Part shown: in pieces, positions 52,054 to 62,131 of the stretch | How positions within the stretch are numbered: the first letter of the stretch is position 1 | Layout: every line of letters starts with the position of its first letter | Assembly: GCF_037198285.1 (NCBI RefSeq) | Contig: NZ_CP147243.1 | Location: 1,550,001-1,614,000, forward strand | DNA from: Haladaptatus sp. DJG-WS-42 | Lineage (GTDB): Archaea; Halobacteriota; Halobacteria; Halobacteriales; Halococcaceae | DNA: 64,000 nucleotides | Reading direction: 5' to 3' | Made by a program: the position numbers and the translations under genes | Notes under the pieces: generated by a model | Database searches by the model: none | What the model was told of the DNA's origin: nothing | What the model saw: only the letters and a program-made list of their open reading frames with translations

Positions 52054-52491
52054 TTACTGGGCGGCTTCGCCTTCGAGTTGGCGCACCGTGAGGACGGGTA
52101 CGGAACACCGGCGGACGACCGTCTCTGCAACGCTCCCGAGCAGGAAGCGGTGTTCGCCGTGACGGCCGCGGGTGCCGGTTGCGACGATGTCGATGTCGTG
52201 GTCTCGGGCGTAGTCGCAGATGACGCTCGCCGGGCGACCGGTTTCGATGGCGGTGACGACGTCGCCAGCAGCGCCCGCTTTCACCGCGTCGAGCGCTTCG
52301 TCTGCGGCGTCTTCGAGTGCGTCGCGGAACTCCTCGCGGATGCTGTCGGGGGCGGTGTCAATCTCGCTGTCATCGACAACATAGAGGGCGTGTACCGTGG
52401 CATCGAAGCGGTTTGCGAGGTCGAGCGCAACCGTCACGGCTCGCTCGACGCTGGCTGAGCCATCGGTTGCGATGACCACGGAGTCAATCAT
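52054..52491 (-). CDS. Universal stress protein (UspA family)
   Basis: A 145-aa Usp with complete ATP-binding pattern: VVIATDGSASVERAV at the N-terminus and ATGTRGRHGEHRFLLGSVAE (G-2x-G-9x-GS) near the end. It is transcribed divergently from another Usp; TATAAAT at 52516-52522 is centred 27 nt before the ATG at 52491. The paired divergent arrangement suggests joint stress control. Confidence 0.92.
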   Translation of the reverse strand: MIDSVVIATDGSASVERAVTVALDLANRFDATVHALYVVDDSEIDTAPDSIREEFRDALEDAADEALDAVKAGAAGDVVTAIETGRPASVICDYARDHDIDIVATGTRGRHGEHRFLLGSVAETVVRRCSVPVLTVRQLEGEAAQ

Positions 52492-52515
52492 ACGCTGTCG
52501 TTTTGCGCGATGATG

Positions 52516-52553
52516 TATAAATTCTGCCTGTCGCGCCCTCGGAGGCTTTTTTA
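52516..52553. promoter_or_regulatory. Back-to-back usp promoters
   Basis: TATAAAT (52516-52522) serves the minus-strand usp and TTTTTTA (52547-52553) the plus-strand usp. Each is centred 27 nt from its ATG, so both mRNAs should be leaderless and regulators bound between them would affect both. Confidence 0.6.
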
Positions 52554-52576
52554 GGTGGGACGACCCAGGTTGGCAC

Positions 52577-53026
52577 ATGGCTGCGCCCGTTTCAGTTGAC
52601 ACGGTGCTCGCTCCCGTCGACGGCAGCGAAGCCTCGATGCAGGCTGCCGAATACGCGCTTGCGATTGCCGAACGTTACGGCGCATCGGTTCACCTCCTCA
52701 GTATCGTGAGCGAAGACTCCGTCCGTGCGATGGCGACAGGCGAACTCGAACCTGACACCGTCGCAGACCGCATGGAGACGTTCGTCAAATCACTCGAATC
52801 CATCCGCCCGGAATCCGTGTCGGTTGGGCACTCTGCGGCCGCTGGCTTCTCGCTGCACCGCAAAACCCAGCACCCCGGAAGCGTCATCTTGGACGTGGCA
52901 GACGACGTGGACGCAGACTTCCTCGTCATCCCCCGCGAACCGCTCACGGGGCGACCTGACGAAGTGCTCTCGAAAGCCGCAGAATACGTGTTGCTCTATG
53001 CGAGCCAGCCCGTGCTCTCAGTTTAG
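52577..53026 (+). CDS. Universal stress protein (UspA family)
   Basis: A 149-aa Usp-fold protein (VDTVLAPVDGSEASMQAAEYAL at the start, VDADFLVIPREPLTGRPDEVLSKAAEYVL near the end). The glycine-rich ATP loop is incomplete, so it may not bind ATP. It is divergent from the previous Usp and overlaps the 3' end of the convergent acetyltransferase by 9 nt. Confidence 0.85.
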   Translation: MAAPVSVDTVLAPVDGSEASMQAAEYALAIAERYGASVHLLSIVSEDSVRAMATGELEPDTVADRMETFVKSLESIRPESVSVGHSAAAGFSLHRKTQHPGSVILDVADDVDADFLVIPREPLTGRPDEVLSKAAEYVLLYASQPVLSV

Positions 53027-53539
53027 TCGAATCGCCATTTCGAGTTCGAAGCTCTCGGTGCCGCTCGTCTCGAAGCCGACTTTGTGATACAGCCCGATTG
53101 CGGCGGCGTTCCATCGCTCGACGGTGAGCCACACCTTTTCGACGCCGCGTGCCGCGCCAAGGCCGAGCAGTGCGGTCATCAGTTTCGAGCCGATGCCTGC
53201 GCCCTGATAGGCGTGGAGGACGAAGATGGCGAGTTCGTACGACGTCTCACCGTCGGGGACAAGCGTGGCGTGACCGATGATGGTGCCGTCGTGGCGGGCG
53301 ACCACGTTGTGTCCTTTCGGGACGATGTTTTCGAGCCACTTGCGGACGCTCTCCTCGCCGACTGGTGGGATGCCTTGGGCGCGGTCTGCGGGGTCGAACT
53401 CGACGTACATCGCCACGAGTTCTTCTATCGCGTCGTCGTACGCTTCGACGGATAGCTCGCGGCCTTCCGTGTCGGTGAACGAAAGCGGTGGTTCGTCGAA
53501 GGGGCCTGCCACCTCGTCGGGGTAGATTTCGCGGCTCAT
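53018..53539 (-). CDS. GNAT-family N-acetyltransferase
   Basis: A 173-aa acetyl-CoA-dependent acetyltransferase. The acetyl-CoA pyrophosphate loop is AYQGAGIGSKLM (Q/RxxGxG/A), followed by VWLTVERWNAAAIGLYHKVGFE, the standard GNAT end. An acidic N-terminal region (EEYP-like and YVEFDPADRAQGIPP) precedes it. Substrate is unknown. Its ATG overlaps the stop of the upstream Usp gene (ATGA), so the two form an operon. Confidence 0.9.
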   Translation of the reverse strand: MSREIYPDEVAGPFDEPPLSFTDTEGRELSVEAYDDAIEELVAMYVEFDPADRAQGIPPVGEESVRKWLENIVPKGHNVVARHDGTIIGHATLVPDGETSYELAIFVLHAYQGAGIGSKLMTALLGLGAARGVEKVWLTVERWNAAAIGLYHKVGFETSGTESFELEMAIRLN

Positions 53540-53904
53540 CGGATGAGCGTCACCGACGTTCGGGAGTTGAGCAGGACGAACTCAGAGATGCTCCCAAGGT
53601 TGATTTTCCCCATCGGACTGCGCTGACCGCCGCCAAGTACGACGCGGTCGAACTCGCCGCTGTCTGCCAGTTCAACCAGCTTGCTTCCGGGGTGTCCAGA
53701 GAGATGTTCGATGCTCGCTTCGACGCCGTACTCTTCTATGACGTCGCGCACTCGTCGCTCGATGGCGTCTGCGGCGCGGTCTGATTCGGGGTTATCGAGG
53801 ATGGCAATGGTGAGCGTATCACCCGTCGCTTTCGTCCGCTCGACGACTTCCGAGAGCGCGTAAAGTGAGTCGTCGGTTCCGCCGATACCCAACAGCACGT
53901 TCAT
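53536..53904 (-). CDS. Short universal stress protein
   Basis: A 122-aa protein with an abbreviated Usp fold: NVLLGIGGTDDSLYALSEVV at the start and FDRVVLGGGQRSPMGKINLGSISEFVLLN near the end (G-2x-...-GS-like). It is shorter than the other Usp proteins. It is the first gene of a Usp-GNAT operon with a 4-nt overlap. ATG 53904 is chosen; the listed in-frame extension is Arg/Pro-rich and antisense to the next gene. Confidence 0.85.
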   Translation of the reverse strand: MNVLLGIGGTDDSLYALSEVVERTKATGDTLTIAILDNPESDRAADAIERRVRDVIEEYGVEASIEHLSGHPGSKLVELADSGEFDRVVLGGGQRSPMGKINLGSISEFVLLNSRTSVTLIR

Positions 53905-53984
53905 ACGCGGGGAAACGCGTGCCGGTGGCAAAGTCGTTATCCCTCCGTCGATACGGTTTTGGGGCCGGCGAAACAGGGTGGCAT

Positions 53985-54665
53985 ATGGCAGGTGACCCGC
54001 CCGCTCCGGACAACCCTGTGGAGCAGGCAAACGAGGACACGGACAGCGACTATTCAGAGGCGGGAGCCTCGACGGACGCCACGGAACCCGAACCGGCGGC
54101 TCCGGAATCGAACACCCCACCCGAGGCAGAACCAGAACGCGACATCCCCGACGACGTCGCCGAGTACGCCCGCTTCTCGAAGATGGATGGGGCGGCCTAC
54201 GACCGCGTCAACCAGTTCCTGCGCGACCGGACCTACGTGACCGCCCGCGAGTGGGCCATCGCGCGACTCTGTTCTGACTTCCGCACTGAAACCGGCGTCG
54301 AGATGACGAAAATCGGGCGCAACCTCCCCGAACTCGTCCCGTTCATGACCGACACCTACTCGCCACAGGCGGTCAATCAGGCACGCTCAAGTTTCGAGAG
54401 TAAAGTCCGAAAAGCGGGCGCGACGTTCCTCTACGGCGCGATGTGCGACTTTTTCACCGCTGAAGAACTCGACGACGTGATGTACGAGGCCACCGAGGTC
54501 GCAAAGTTCCTCCTCGAAGTCGAGGGCGTCGATTTGACCGTGGACGAAGAACTCGCCGCAGAAGAGCGTATCTCGACGGTGATGCGTGAGGTGCGACAGG
54601 CGAGTCAAGAACTCAGATACGAAGAAGTCGAGTGCCCCGAGTGCGGGTGCATTCACGAACCCTGA
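53985..54665 (+). CDS. Conserved haloarchaeal protein (DUF5806-like)
   Basis: A 226-aa protein. Residues 1-55 are a disordered acidic Glu/Pro/Asp/Thr region. A helical conserved domain follows (YARFSKMDGAAYDRVNQFLRD... AREWAIARLCSDF... MTKIGRNLPELVPFM), and the C-terminus has a half zinc-knuckle CPECGC. The order resembles haloarchaeal DUF5806. Function is unknown. It is divergent from the Usp-GNAT operon. Confidence 0.78.
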   Translation: MAGDPPAPDNPVEQANEDTDSDYSEAGASTDATEPEPAAPESNTPPEAEPERDIPDDVAEYARFSKMDGAAYDRVNQFLRDRTYVTAREWAIARLCSDFRTETGVEMTKIGRNLPELVPFMTDTYSPQAVNQARSSFESKVRKAGATFLYGAMCDFFTAEELDDVMYEATEVAKFLLEVEGVDLTVDEELAAEERISTVMREVRQASQELRYEEVECPECGCIHEP

Positions 54666-54807
54666 GGCTGCTGGGCCCGTTTTGTTGCCGCCGGTGACTG
54701 AGTTTGCCTTCGTTTCTCAGTGCGAGCTGATTTCTTGAAAACCACCGAGTCAGCGTCTGCCGTGTAAGTTTATGCAACCGCGTTGCGTCTGTTAACTGTG
54801 AGTTGTG

Positions 54808-56202
54808 ATGTCAATTATCACGGCCCCGTTAGACGATAGTGCAGTACGTGGGCTCAACGCAGACATTCGCGGGCAGGTAATCCAACCAGCCGACGATGGA
54901 TACGACGAGGCTCGAACGGTGTACAACGCGATGATCGACCGCCGCCCCGCCGTCATCGTGCGCCCGTCTGGGGCTGCCGACGTGATGGCTGCGGTCGATT
55001 TCGCCCGGAAACATGAACTCGTGATTGCAGTGAAAGGTGGCGGACACAACGTTGCGGGGAACGCCGTCTGCGACGGTGGCCTCCAGATTGACCTCTGTAA
55101 CATGAACGCCGTCCTTGTCGATACTGAGGCCCGGACAGTTCACGTTGGCTCCGGCGCGAGACTGGGCGACCTTGACCACGAAACCGCGCCGCTCGGTCTC
55201 GTCGCACCCGCGGGCGTCGTTTCAATCACGGGCGTCGCAGGACTGGCCCTCGGTGGTGGGTTCGGCTACCTCTGTCGAAAACACGGATTGACGATAGACA
55301 ATCTCCGGGCTGTAGACCTCGTCACAGCCAAGGGCGAGCTCGTCCACGCCAGTGCTGAGAGCAACCCCGACCTGTTCTGGGGCGTCCGGGGCGGCAGTGG
55401 CAATTTCGGCATCGTGACCAACTTTGAGTTCGACCTCCACGAACTGGAGGCGGTTCTCGCTGGGTTGCTCATCTATCCGGCTACCGAGGCTCACTCGGTC
55501 GTCCGGGGGTGGTGGAAGTACGCTTCCGCTGCCCCCGACGAACTGTCTGTGTGGCTCAATTTCTCTACCGCCGCTCCCGAACCGTTCATCCCGGAGGCGT
55601 ACCACGGCAAACGAATTCTCTCAGTCATTCCGATATACTCGGGCGACATCGAAGACGGGCGGGAGGCGGTTGCGCCGTTCAAAACACTCGGTACGCTTCT
55701 CGCCGACACCGTTGAGCCATGGCGGTTCGTAGACTGGCAGCAGGCGTTCGATGCGTCGTATCCGGCCGGCGAGCGATATTTCTGGAAATCGCACAATTTC
55801 AAATCCCCGTCGGGAGCGGCACTCGATTGCATCACGGACTACGCGATTTCGCCGCCAACGCCAGATACGCGCGTCTCTGTCACCCACCTCGGCGGGGCGG
55901 TAAACCGAGTCCCCTCGGATGCGACGGCTTACCCCCACCGAGACGCAGATTTCTTAGTGAACATCACGACCCGCTGGCAAAGCCCCAACCAAGATGATGC
56001 GTGCATTGCGTGGACCCGGGAGTACTTCGACGCGTTAGCCCCACACGCGACCGGCGGAACCTACGTGAACTTCACGACCGAATCTGAGGGTGAGCAATCG
56101 ATGGCCTACTTGGAGAACTACGAGCGCCTCGTTGCGCTCAAAAACGAGTGGGATCCGGACAATCTTTTCCGGATGAATCAAAACATCAAACCGACTGTCT
56201 AA
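54808..56202 (+). CDS. FAD-linked oxidase with berberine-bridge-type domain
   Basis: A 464-aa oxidoreductase of the PCMH/VAO family. The FAD domain contains RRPAVIVRPSGAADV, GGGHNVAGN (His for 8-alpha linkage) and LALGGGFGYLCRKHGLTIDN (Cys for 6-S linkage), so flavin is probably bicovalently attached. The C-terminal BBE motif is TYVNFTTESEGE and YLENYERLVALKNEWDPDNLFRMNQNI. The substrate may be a sugar, alcohol or secondary metabolite. ATG 54808 is favoured over GTG 54805. A TTTATG element at 54768-54773 is the probable promoter. Confidence 0.88.
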   Translation: MSIITAPLDDSAVRGLNADIRGQVIQPADDGYDEARTVYNAMIDRRPAVIVRPSGAADVMAAVDFARKHELVIAVKGGGHNVAGNAVCDGGLQIDLCNMNAVLVDTEARTVHVGSGARLGDLDHETAPLGLVAPAGVVSITGVAGLALGGGFGYLCRKHGLTIDNLRAVDLVTAKGELVHASAESNPDLFWGVRGGSGNFGIVTNFEFDLHELEAVLAGLLIYPATEAHSVVRGWWKYASAAPDELSVWLNFSTAAPEPFIPEAYHGKRILSVIPIYSGDIEDGREAVAPFKTLGTLLADTVEPWRFVDWQQAFDASYPAGERYFWKSHNFKSPSGAALDCITDYAISPPTPDTRVSVTHLGGAVNRVPSDATAYPHRDADFLVNITTRWQSPNQDDACIAWTREYFDALAPHATGGTYVNFTTESEGEQSMAYLENYERLVALKNEWDPDNLFRMNQNIKPTV

Positions 56203-56241
56203 GCATCACCGCTCTTTTTCACCACATCCTCTGCTATCCGT

Positions 56242-56724
56242 CTAGTCTCGCTGTGGCAACAACATCCCCGCCTGCTCGTGGGTGAAGGTGATGATGCGGT
56301 CGGTCGAGAGCCGGCGGGCGTGGGTGTAGACGACGCCCTCCTCGCGGGCGCGCGAAATCATGTCTTCACCCGTTCGCACGTCGTAGTACGACGGGATGCA
56401 GATAGCGCGTTTTGTGGCTTCGTCGCGGATGACGAGCAGGAGATAAATGATGTCGTCGTTGCCCGCGCGAAACACTTCATAGGAGTCGAATTCGGCTTGC
56501 TCGTCGTCCATCCAGTCGGCGATTGCTTCGAACTCAGAGGAGGGGACGATGAGGTCGATGCCGTAGCGCACGTCGTCTGCGACGGCGACGCTGTCGCCCG
56601 GGTGTACCTCGATGACGTTCCAGCCGTCTTCGCGGTACTCCTCGGCGGTTGCCTCCATGTCCGCGAGCACGGCGTCCCACTGGCCGGTGACGCGGCCGAG
56701 CGGATTGTGGGCTTCCTCAGACAT
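56242..56724 (-). CDS. Conserved haloarchaeal protein, unknown
   Basis: A 160-aa acidic alpha/beta protein with [65 protein letters not shown] and a C-terminal [20 protein letters not shown]. It appears to be a single-domain family seen only in haloarchaea as far as I can recall. ATG 56724 is chosen. It converges with the oxidase gene and diverges from the peptide transporter. Confidence 0.72.
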   Translation of the reverse strand: MSEEAHNPLGRVTGQWDAVLADMEATAEEYREDGWNVIEVHPGDSVAVADDVRYGIDLIVPSSEFEAIADWMDDEQAEFDSYEVFRAGNDDIIYLLLVIRDEATKRAICIPSYYDVRTGEDMISRAREEGVVYTHARRLSTDRIITFTHEQAGMLLPQRD

Positions 56725-56807
56725 ACCCGTACAAGTTCTTCCACGGGTCAAAAGCGTTCGGCTGTGTGGGTGTGGATTGCGTGCGTGGCATAGACATTCG
56801 GTACTGG

Positions 56808-56813
56808 TTTATA
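56808..56813 (+). promoter_or_regulatory. TATA-like box of dppDF
   Basis: TTTATA is centred 26-27 nt before the ATG at 56837, which decides that start over a long in-frame upstream extension. Confidence 0.6.
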
Positions 56814-56836
56814 GTGAGATTTCAAAATTTGCCTCA

Positions 56837-59296
56837 ATGACCGACCTGCTCTCCATATCGGGTCTCCGCACGCAGTTCAACACGGAACGTGGTGCGGTGA
56901 AAGCAGTTGACGGTATCGACTTGACCGTCCGCGAAGGCGAGACAGTTGGCCTCGTGGGCGAATCAGGTTCGGGAAAAAGCGTGACCGCGCTTTCGACCAT
57001 GAACTTGGTTGACGACCCCGGCCACATCGCCGATGGCTCGGTGGAGTTCCACGCCCCGGACGTCGCGGCCGACCTCGCCGCGAAGTACAAGAACTCCCAC
57101 GAGTTCGTTGACGAGGACGAGGGTGTCATCGACCTCACCAACGCCCCCGAATCCGCGATGCGGGAGATCCGCGGCGGGGCGATGAGCATGATTTTCCAAG
57201 ACCCCATGACCTCGCTCAATCCGGCGCTTACCGTCGGCGAGCAGGTCGCAGAGAGTCTTCGCCTCCACCAGTACGGCGGCCGGAAGAAGGACTCGTGGCT
57301 GAATGCCGTCCGCGAAGTCCTGCCAAAGCTCGGCGCCGACATGAGCGAGGAACTCTTAGAAGACACCATCGACATCCTCTCTGCGGTCGGGATTCCAGAG
57401 CCCGAAGCCCGCATCGATAACTACCCACACGAGTTCTCCGGCGGGATGCGCCAGCGTGTCCTCATCGCCATCGCGCTCGCGTGTCAGCCACAGTTGCTCA
57501 TCGCAGACGAGCCAACGACGGCACTCGACGTGACGATTCAGGCGCAGATTTTAGACCTCATCAATGAACTGCAGGACGACCTCGGGATGTCCGTCCTGTT
57601 TATCACCCACGACCTCGGCGTGGTCGCAGAGACCTGTGACCGCGTCGCGGTTATGTACGCCGGTGAAATCGTCGAAGAGGGCCCTGTCGAGGAGATTTTC
57701 GACAACCCAAGTCACCCGTACACCTACGCCCTGCTCGAATCAATTCCACGCGAAGATGCAGACCGGCTCACACCAATCGAGGGCAACGTCCCAGGCCTCA
57801 TCGACATGCCCGACGGCTGCCACTTCGCAGACCGCTGTCCATGGGCCACAGAGGACTGTACCGCAGGCGAGATTCCGTACCTCCAACACGGCCCCGAAGA
57901 CGTCGACCACCGTGCGAAGTGTATCTTTGAGTCGTTCGACAAAGACGAGTACGGCGCAGACCGCGTGGGCGTTTCTGCCGAGGAAAGCTCGGTGGACTAC
58001 GACGGCGAGCGTATCCTCGAAGTCCGTGACCTGAAAAAGCACTTCTCGAAGGCAGACGGGATGCTCGACGAACTGCTCACGCGCGAACCAGCGAGCGTGA
58101 AAGCCGTCGATGGCGTTGACTTAGACATCTACGAGGGCGAAACCCTCGGCCTTGTGGGCGAATCTGGCTGTGGGAAATCGACCACGGGTCGCACCATCCT
58201 TCGTCTCCTTGACCCGACGGAGGGAACCGTCGTGTTCCAAGGTGAGGACATAAACGACCTCTCGAAGACGGAGATGCGCGAGATGCGCCGCGACATGCAG
58301 ATGATTTTCCAAGACCCGATGTCGAGTCTCGACCCGCGCATGAGCGTCGGGCAAATCATCAAAGAGCCGCTTGCGATTCACGACTTGGCGGAGGGACACC
58401 GCCGCGAGCGCGTCGAGGAACTGATGGAGGCCGTTGGCTTAGACCCGGCTCAGTACGACCGCTACCCTCACGAGATTTCGGGCGGCCAGCGCCAGCGCGT
58501 CGGCATCGCCCGTGCGCTTGCGGTTGACCCGGACTTCATCGTCTGTGACGAGCCCGTCTCGGCACTCGACGTGTCCGTGCAAGCCCAGATTCTGAACCTC
58601 TTAGAAGACCTGCAGGGGGAGTTCGGGCTGACATTCCTGTTCATCGCCCACGACCTCTCTGTGGTGCGCCACCTCTGTGACCGCGTCGCCGTGATGTACC
58701 TCGGTGAAGTCGTCGAAATCGCCGAGACGAGCGCGCTGTTCGACGAGCCACGTCATCCGTACACCCAAGCGTTGCTCTCTGCGATTCCCGAACCAGACCC
58801 GCACGCAGAGACCGACCGCATCCTGCTCGAAGGCGACGTGCCAAGCCCAATCAACCCACCGTCTGGCTGTCACTTCCGCACGCGGTGTCCGCAGGTCATC
58901 CCGCCCGAGGGCCTCGACATCGAACAGGCCGCCTACCGCGAGGTGATGGACTACCGTGAGCGCGTCGAGTCAGAAGACCTCGTGCTCGACCCCATTTGGG
59001 ACGCCGCAGAATCGCGCGCAGAGAGCAGTGCAGTCGCCACCGATGGCGGCTACCCCGCGCCGCTCTCTGCATTCATCTCGGCACTCTACGACCGCGAGTT
59101 CGACCACGAACTCACCGGCGAGCCACGCGAGGTCGTAGAGGAGTCGATGCGCCACCTCGCAGACGGGAACTGGGAGCGTGCCGCAGCCGAACTGCGAGAC
59201 ACGTTTGCGAGCCCGTGTGAACAGTCTCGTCCACTGTTGCAGGATACTGCACATCCGGCCGCCTGTCATTTATACGAGCAGCCGTCTGAAAAATAG
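56837..59296 (+). CDS. Fused DppD-DppF peptide/nickel ABC ATPase
   Basis: An 819-aa protein with two complete ABC modules. The first has Walker A GESGSGKS, signature FSGGMRQRV and Walker [13 protein letters not shown]. The second has [27 protein letters not shown] and [11 protein letters not shown]. Each is followed by an oligopeptide-permease C-terminal Cys motif ([22 protein letters not shown]) that can bind an iron-sulfur cluster. An extra C-terminal segment of about 100 aa ([16 protein letters not shown]) has no match I know. It powers DppB/DppC import. Confidence 0.93.
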   Translation: MTDLLSISGLRTQFNTERGAVKAVDGIDLTVREGETVGLVGESGSGKSVTALSTMNLVDDPGHIADGSVEFHAPDVAADLAAKYKNSHEFVDEDEGVIDLTNAPESAMREIRGGAMSMIFQDPMTSLNPALTVGEQVAESLRLHQYGGRKKDSWLNAVREVLPKLGADMSEELLEDTIDILSAVGIPEPEARIDNYPHEFSGGMRQRVLIAIALACQPQLLIADEPTTALDVTIQAQILDLINELQDDLGMSVLFITHDLGVVAETCDRVAVMYAGEIVEEGPVEEIFDNPSHPYTYALLESIPREDADRLTPIEGNVPGLIDMPDGCHFADRCPWATEDCTAGEIPYLQHGPEDVDHRAKCIFESFDKDEYGADRVGVSAEESSVDYDGERILEVRDLKKHFSKADGMLDELLTREPASVKAVDGVDLDIYEGETLGLVGESGCGKSTTGRTILRLLDPTEGTVVFQGEDINDLSKTEMREMRRDMQMIFQDPMSSLDPRMSVGQIIKEPLAIHDLAEGHRRERVEELMEAVGLDPAQYDRYPHEISGGQRQRVGIARALAVDPDFIVCDEPVSALDVSVQAQILNLLEDLQGEFGLTFLFIAHDLSVVRHLCDRVAVMYLGEVVEIAETSALFDEPRHPYTQALLSAIPEPDPHAETDRILLEGDVPSPINPPSGCHFRTRCPQVIPPEGLDIEQAAYREVMDYRERVESEDLVLDPIWDAAESRAESSAVATDGGYPAPLSAFISALYDREFDHELTGEPREVVEESMRHLADGNWERAAAELRDTFASPCEQSRPLLQDTAHPAACHLYEQPSEK

Positions 59297-59360
59297 CGCC
59301 TCACACGCTCCTTGCGGCGTTTTTCCGACTCTATTGTTCTCACCAAATGTATCCGATACT

Positions 59361-59365
59361 ATTAT
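59361..59365 (+). promoter_or_regulatory. TATA-like element of dppA-type gene
   Basis: ATTAT is centred about 29 nt before the ATG at 59392, so the binding protein probably has its own, stronger promoter, as is common for receptors needed in excess. Confidence 0.45.
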
Positions 59366-59391
59366 CAATGATGTATGTTGGACTATGATTC

Positions 59392-61074
59392 ATGTCTCCT
59401 GAAGACAACCTGAAGCGTCGTAGCTTCCTCAAGGCAGCCGGTGGTGCCGCAGTCGCGGCATCGATGGCTGGTTGTATCGCAGGCAACGATGAGGGCGACG
59501 GCGATGGAAACGGCGACGGTGACGGCTCGGGCAGCGGCTCGGGTGGCACCCTGCTGTACTCCCGTGGTTCTCACTCCGGTACCCTCGACCCACAGAACAC
59601 GACCTCTGGCGAGGACGTGAAGGTCACGAACCAGCTGTACGACCAGCTCGTGATGTTCGAGCCGGGCAAGACCTCGCTCATGGCTGGTCTCGCAACCGAA
59701 TGGGACCTCTCTGGGACGACGGCCACGCTCACCCTCCGCGAGGGCGTCACATTCCACAACGGCGAGGAGTTCACCGCCTCTGACTTCAAGGCAACCTACC
59801 GCCGCTTCGTCGACGAAGAGTACGAACACTTCCCCGGCGCTGACTACGCCTCCGCCTACGGACCGTTCACGCTCGGCAACTGGATCGAGAGCGTCAACGC
59901 AGCGGAAGACTACAAGCTCGTCATCGAACTCAAAGAGGAGTACGCACCGTTCCTGCGTAACCTCGCGATGTTCGCTTCCTCCGTCCACTCGGAGAAAGCA
60001 ATCAAAGAGAAGGGCACTGACCTTTCCGCTGACCCAGTCGGCACGGGGCCGTTCGAACTCGACGCCCTCGAAGACAGCACGGAGTCCGTCCGCCTCACCG
60101 CCTTCGAGGACTACTGGGGCGAAGGTCCGAAGGTTGACGAAGCCGTCTTCCTCACGACCGGCCAGAACACCGCTCGCGCGCAGTCGCTCGACGCAGGCGA
60201 GACCCACATCGTAGACGGGCTCGGCAGCGAGGCCGCGAAGGTCGTCGAAGACTCCTCCAACGCCAAACTCGAACAGTTTGAGGGTATCAACGTCGGCTAC
60301 ATGGCGTTCAACATGGCAAAGCGCGAGGAGTTCCGCAACAAGCAGGTTCGCCAAGCCATCAGCTACGCCATCGACACGAAGGCAATCGTGGACAACATCT
60401 ACGAAGGCTTCGCACAGCAGGCGAGCCAGCCAATTCCATCGAACGTCCTCGGCTACAACGAAGACCTTGACCCGTACCCGTACGACCAGGAGAAAGCACA
60501 GTCGCTGCTCTCCGAAGCCGGCTACGGTGACGGCTTCACCTTCGAACTCGCGACGTTCAAGAACCCACGCGGTTACAACCCATCCCCAATCCAGACCGCA
60601 GAGAAGGTTCGCTCCGACCTCGGTGCAATCGGCATCGACGTCACCATCAACCAGCAGTCGTTCGACCCATTCCTCGACTACACCGCAGAGGGCAAACACG
60701 ACGCGTGTTTCCTCGGCTGGTACACCGACAACGGCGACCCAGACAACTTCTTCTACGCCCTGCTCCACCCCGGCGTCGAATCGCCAGACGGACAGGACTA
60801 CGTCGCCTTCGACACCGAGGGCTTCAACACCCTGAACGTCGCTGGCTGGGCGAACCAAGAGTACATGACGCTCGTCGAAGAAGCACAGGCAACCTACGAC
60901 GAAGGCACGCGGACTGAGAAGTACAATCAGGCCGCTCAGATTGCCCACGACGAGGCTCCATGGGTCTTCCTCGACCACGCACAGGAACTCCGTGGCGTCG
61001 CAAACAACGTCTCCGGATACGTCCCATCCGCAATCGGTGGGCCACACCTGAAGGACGTTAGCCTCTCCCAATAG
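59392..61074 (+). CDS. Tat-exported peptide-binding lipoprotein (DppA-like)
   Basis: A 560-aa extracytoplasmic receptor of the SBP family 5. The N-terminus has a twin-arginine signal LKRRSFLKAAGG and lipobox MAGC, then a Gly/Asp/Ser linker. The mature protein contains GTLDPQNTTSGEDVKVTNQLYD and the SBP_bac_5 core (TLTLREGVTFHNGEEFTASDF). It captures oligopeptides or another ligand for DppBC. It is transcribed between dppDF and dppB. Confidence 0.93.
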   Translation: MSPEDNLKRRSFLKAAGGAAVAASMAGCIAGNDEGDGDGNGDGDGSGSGSGGTLLYSRGSHSGTLDPQNTTSGEDVKVTNQLYDQLVMFEPGKTSLMAGLATEWDLSGTTATLTLREGVTFHNGEEFTASDFKATYRRFVDEEYEHFPGADYASAYGPFTLGNWIESVNAAEDYKLVIELKEEYAPFLRNLAMFASSVHSEKAIKEKGTDLSADPVGTGPFELDALEDSTESVRLTAFEDYWGEGPKVDEAVFLTTGQNTARAQSLDAGETHIVDGLGSEAAKVVEDSSNAKLEQFEGINVGYMAFNMAKREEFRNKQVRQAISYAIDTKAIVDNIYEGFAQQASQPIPSNVLGYNEDLDPYPYDQEKAQSLLSEAGYGDGFTFELATFKNPRGYNPSPIQTAEKVRSDLGAIGIDVTINQQSFDPFLDYTAEGKHDACFLGWYTDNGDPDNFFYALLHPGVESPDGQDYVAFDTEGFNTLNVAGWANQEYMTLVEEAQATYDEGTRTEKYNQAAQIAHDEAPWVFLDHAQELRGVANNVSGYVPSAIGGPHLKDVSLSQ

Positions 61075-61114
61075 AATCGGGCAATTTTTGATTGAACTTC
61101 GTTTTTAGTGAAGT

Positions 61115-62131
61115 ATGGTCTCAAAGCGGTTCATTGCAAAGCGCTTGCTGTTGCTGATTCCGGTGCTGTTCGGAGTCGCAACGCTCGTCTTTGCAATCCT
61201 CCAACTTGCCCCGGGTAACCCAGCCCGTGTCATCGCAGGCCAACGGGCAACAGAGGAGGCAGTCAGACAGATTGAGAATCAACTCGGTTTAAACGACCCC
61301 ATCTACGTCCAGTACGGACGCTTCCTCGTTGATGCAGCCCAGTTCCAGTTTGGCAACTCCTTTGTCATCGACAAGGACGCAACCGTCCAGCAACTCCTCC
61401 GGACGCGCATTCCGGTCACGCTCGAACTCGCCCTGTACGGCCAGCTTATCGGCATCTTCCTCGGGATTCCCCTTGGCGTGCTTTCGGCGGTCAAACAGGA
61501 CTCACTGACCGACCACCTGACGCGCGTTGGCGCGCTCACCGGCATCAGCGTCCCCATCTTCTGGAGCGGCCCGCTGCTCATCTTGGTGCTCGCCCAACTC
61601 CTCGACATCTTCCCCACCGGTCGGCGCATCTCGCCGCTGTACTCGACGCCAGACCCCATCACGGGCCTACTGACGGTTGATACGCTGTTATACGGCCAGT
61701 ACGACGCGTTCTTCTCTGCGGTGCACCACCTCATCCTTCCGGCGTGTGTCATCGGCATCTACTCGATGGCGCTGCTCTCGCGGATGATGCGCTCATCGAT
61801 GCTCGAAGTCGTCCGCCAAGACTACATCCGCACTGCCCGCGCGAAGGGACAGGGTATCAAAATCACGCTGATGAAACACGGCTTCAAAAACGCCCTCATC
61901 CCGGTCATCACGGTCATCGGGATTCAGTTCGGCACGCTGCTCGGCGGCGCGGTGCTCACCGAGACGGTGTTCTCGCTGAACGGGATTGGCACGCTGCTGG
62001 TTGATGCCATCGAGGTGGGTGACTATCCTGTCGTCCAAGGGACGGTGCTCACCTTCGCGTTCTTGTTCACCCTCGTGAATCTCGGCGTTGACGTTACCTA
62101 CTCCTATCTCGACCCACGGATCGAACAATGA
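61115..62131 (+). CDS. dppB: Peptide ABC permease DppB
   Basis: A 338-aa inner-membrane permease with about six helices. The N-terminal ATLVFAILQLAPGNPARVIAGQ is typical of DppB/OppB. The EAA loop reads DYIRTARAKGQGIKITLMKHGFKNALIPVITVIG. An AATTTTTG element at 61083-61090 is centred about 28 nt before the start and could allow independent transcription. It overlaps dppC by 4 nt (ATGA). Confidence 0.93.
   Translation: MVSKRFIAKRLLLLIPVLFGVATLVFAILQLAPGNPARVIAGQRATEEAVRQIENQLGLNDPIYVQYGRFLVDAAQFQFGNSFVIDKDATVQQLLRTRIPVTLELALYGQLIGIFLGIPLGVLSAVKQDSLTDHLTRVGALTGISVPIFWSGPLLILVLAQLLDIFPTGRRISPLYSTPDPITGLLTVDTLLYGQYDAFFSAVHHLILPACVIGIYSMALLSRMMRSSMLEVVRQDYIRTARAKGQGIKITLMKHGFKNALIPVITVIGIQFGTLLGGAVLTETVFSLNGIGTLLVDAIEVGDYPVVQGTVLTFAFLFTLVNLGVDVTYSYLDPRIEQ

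Noticed and set aside
59383-61071. Minus-strand open frame of 562 aa across the dppA-like gene
   Set aside because: Long shadow frame typical of GC-rich genes. The plus strand has signal peptide, lipobox and family motifs.
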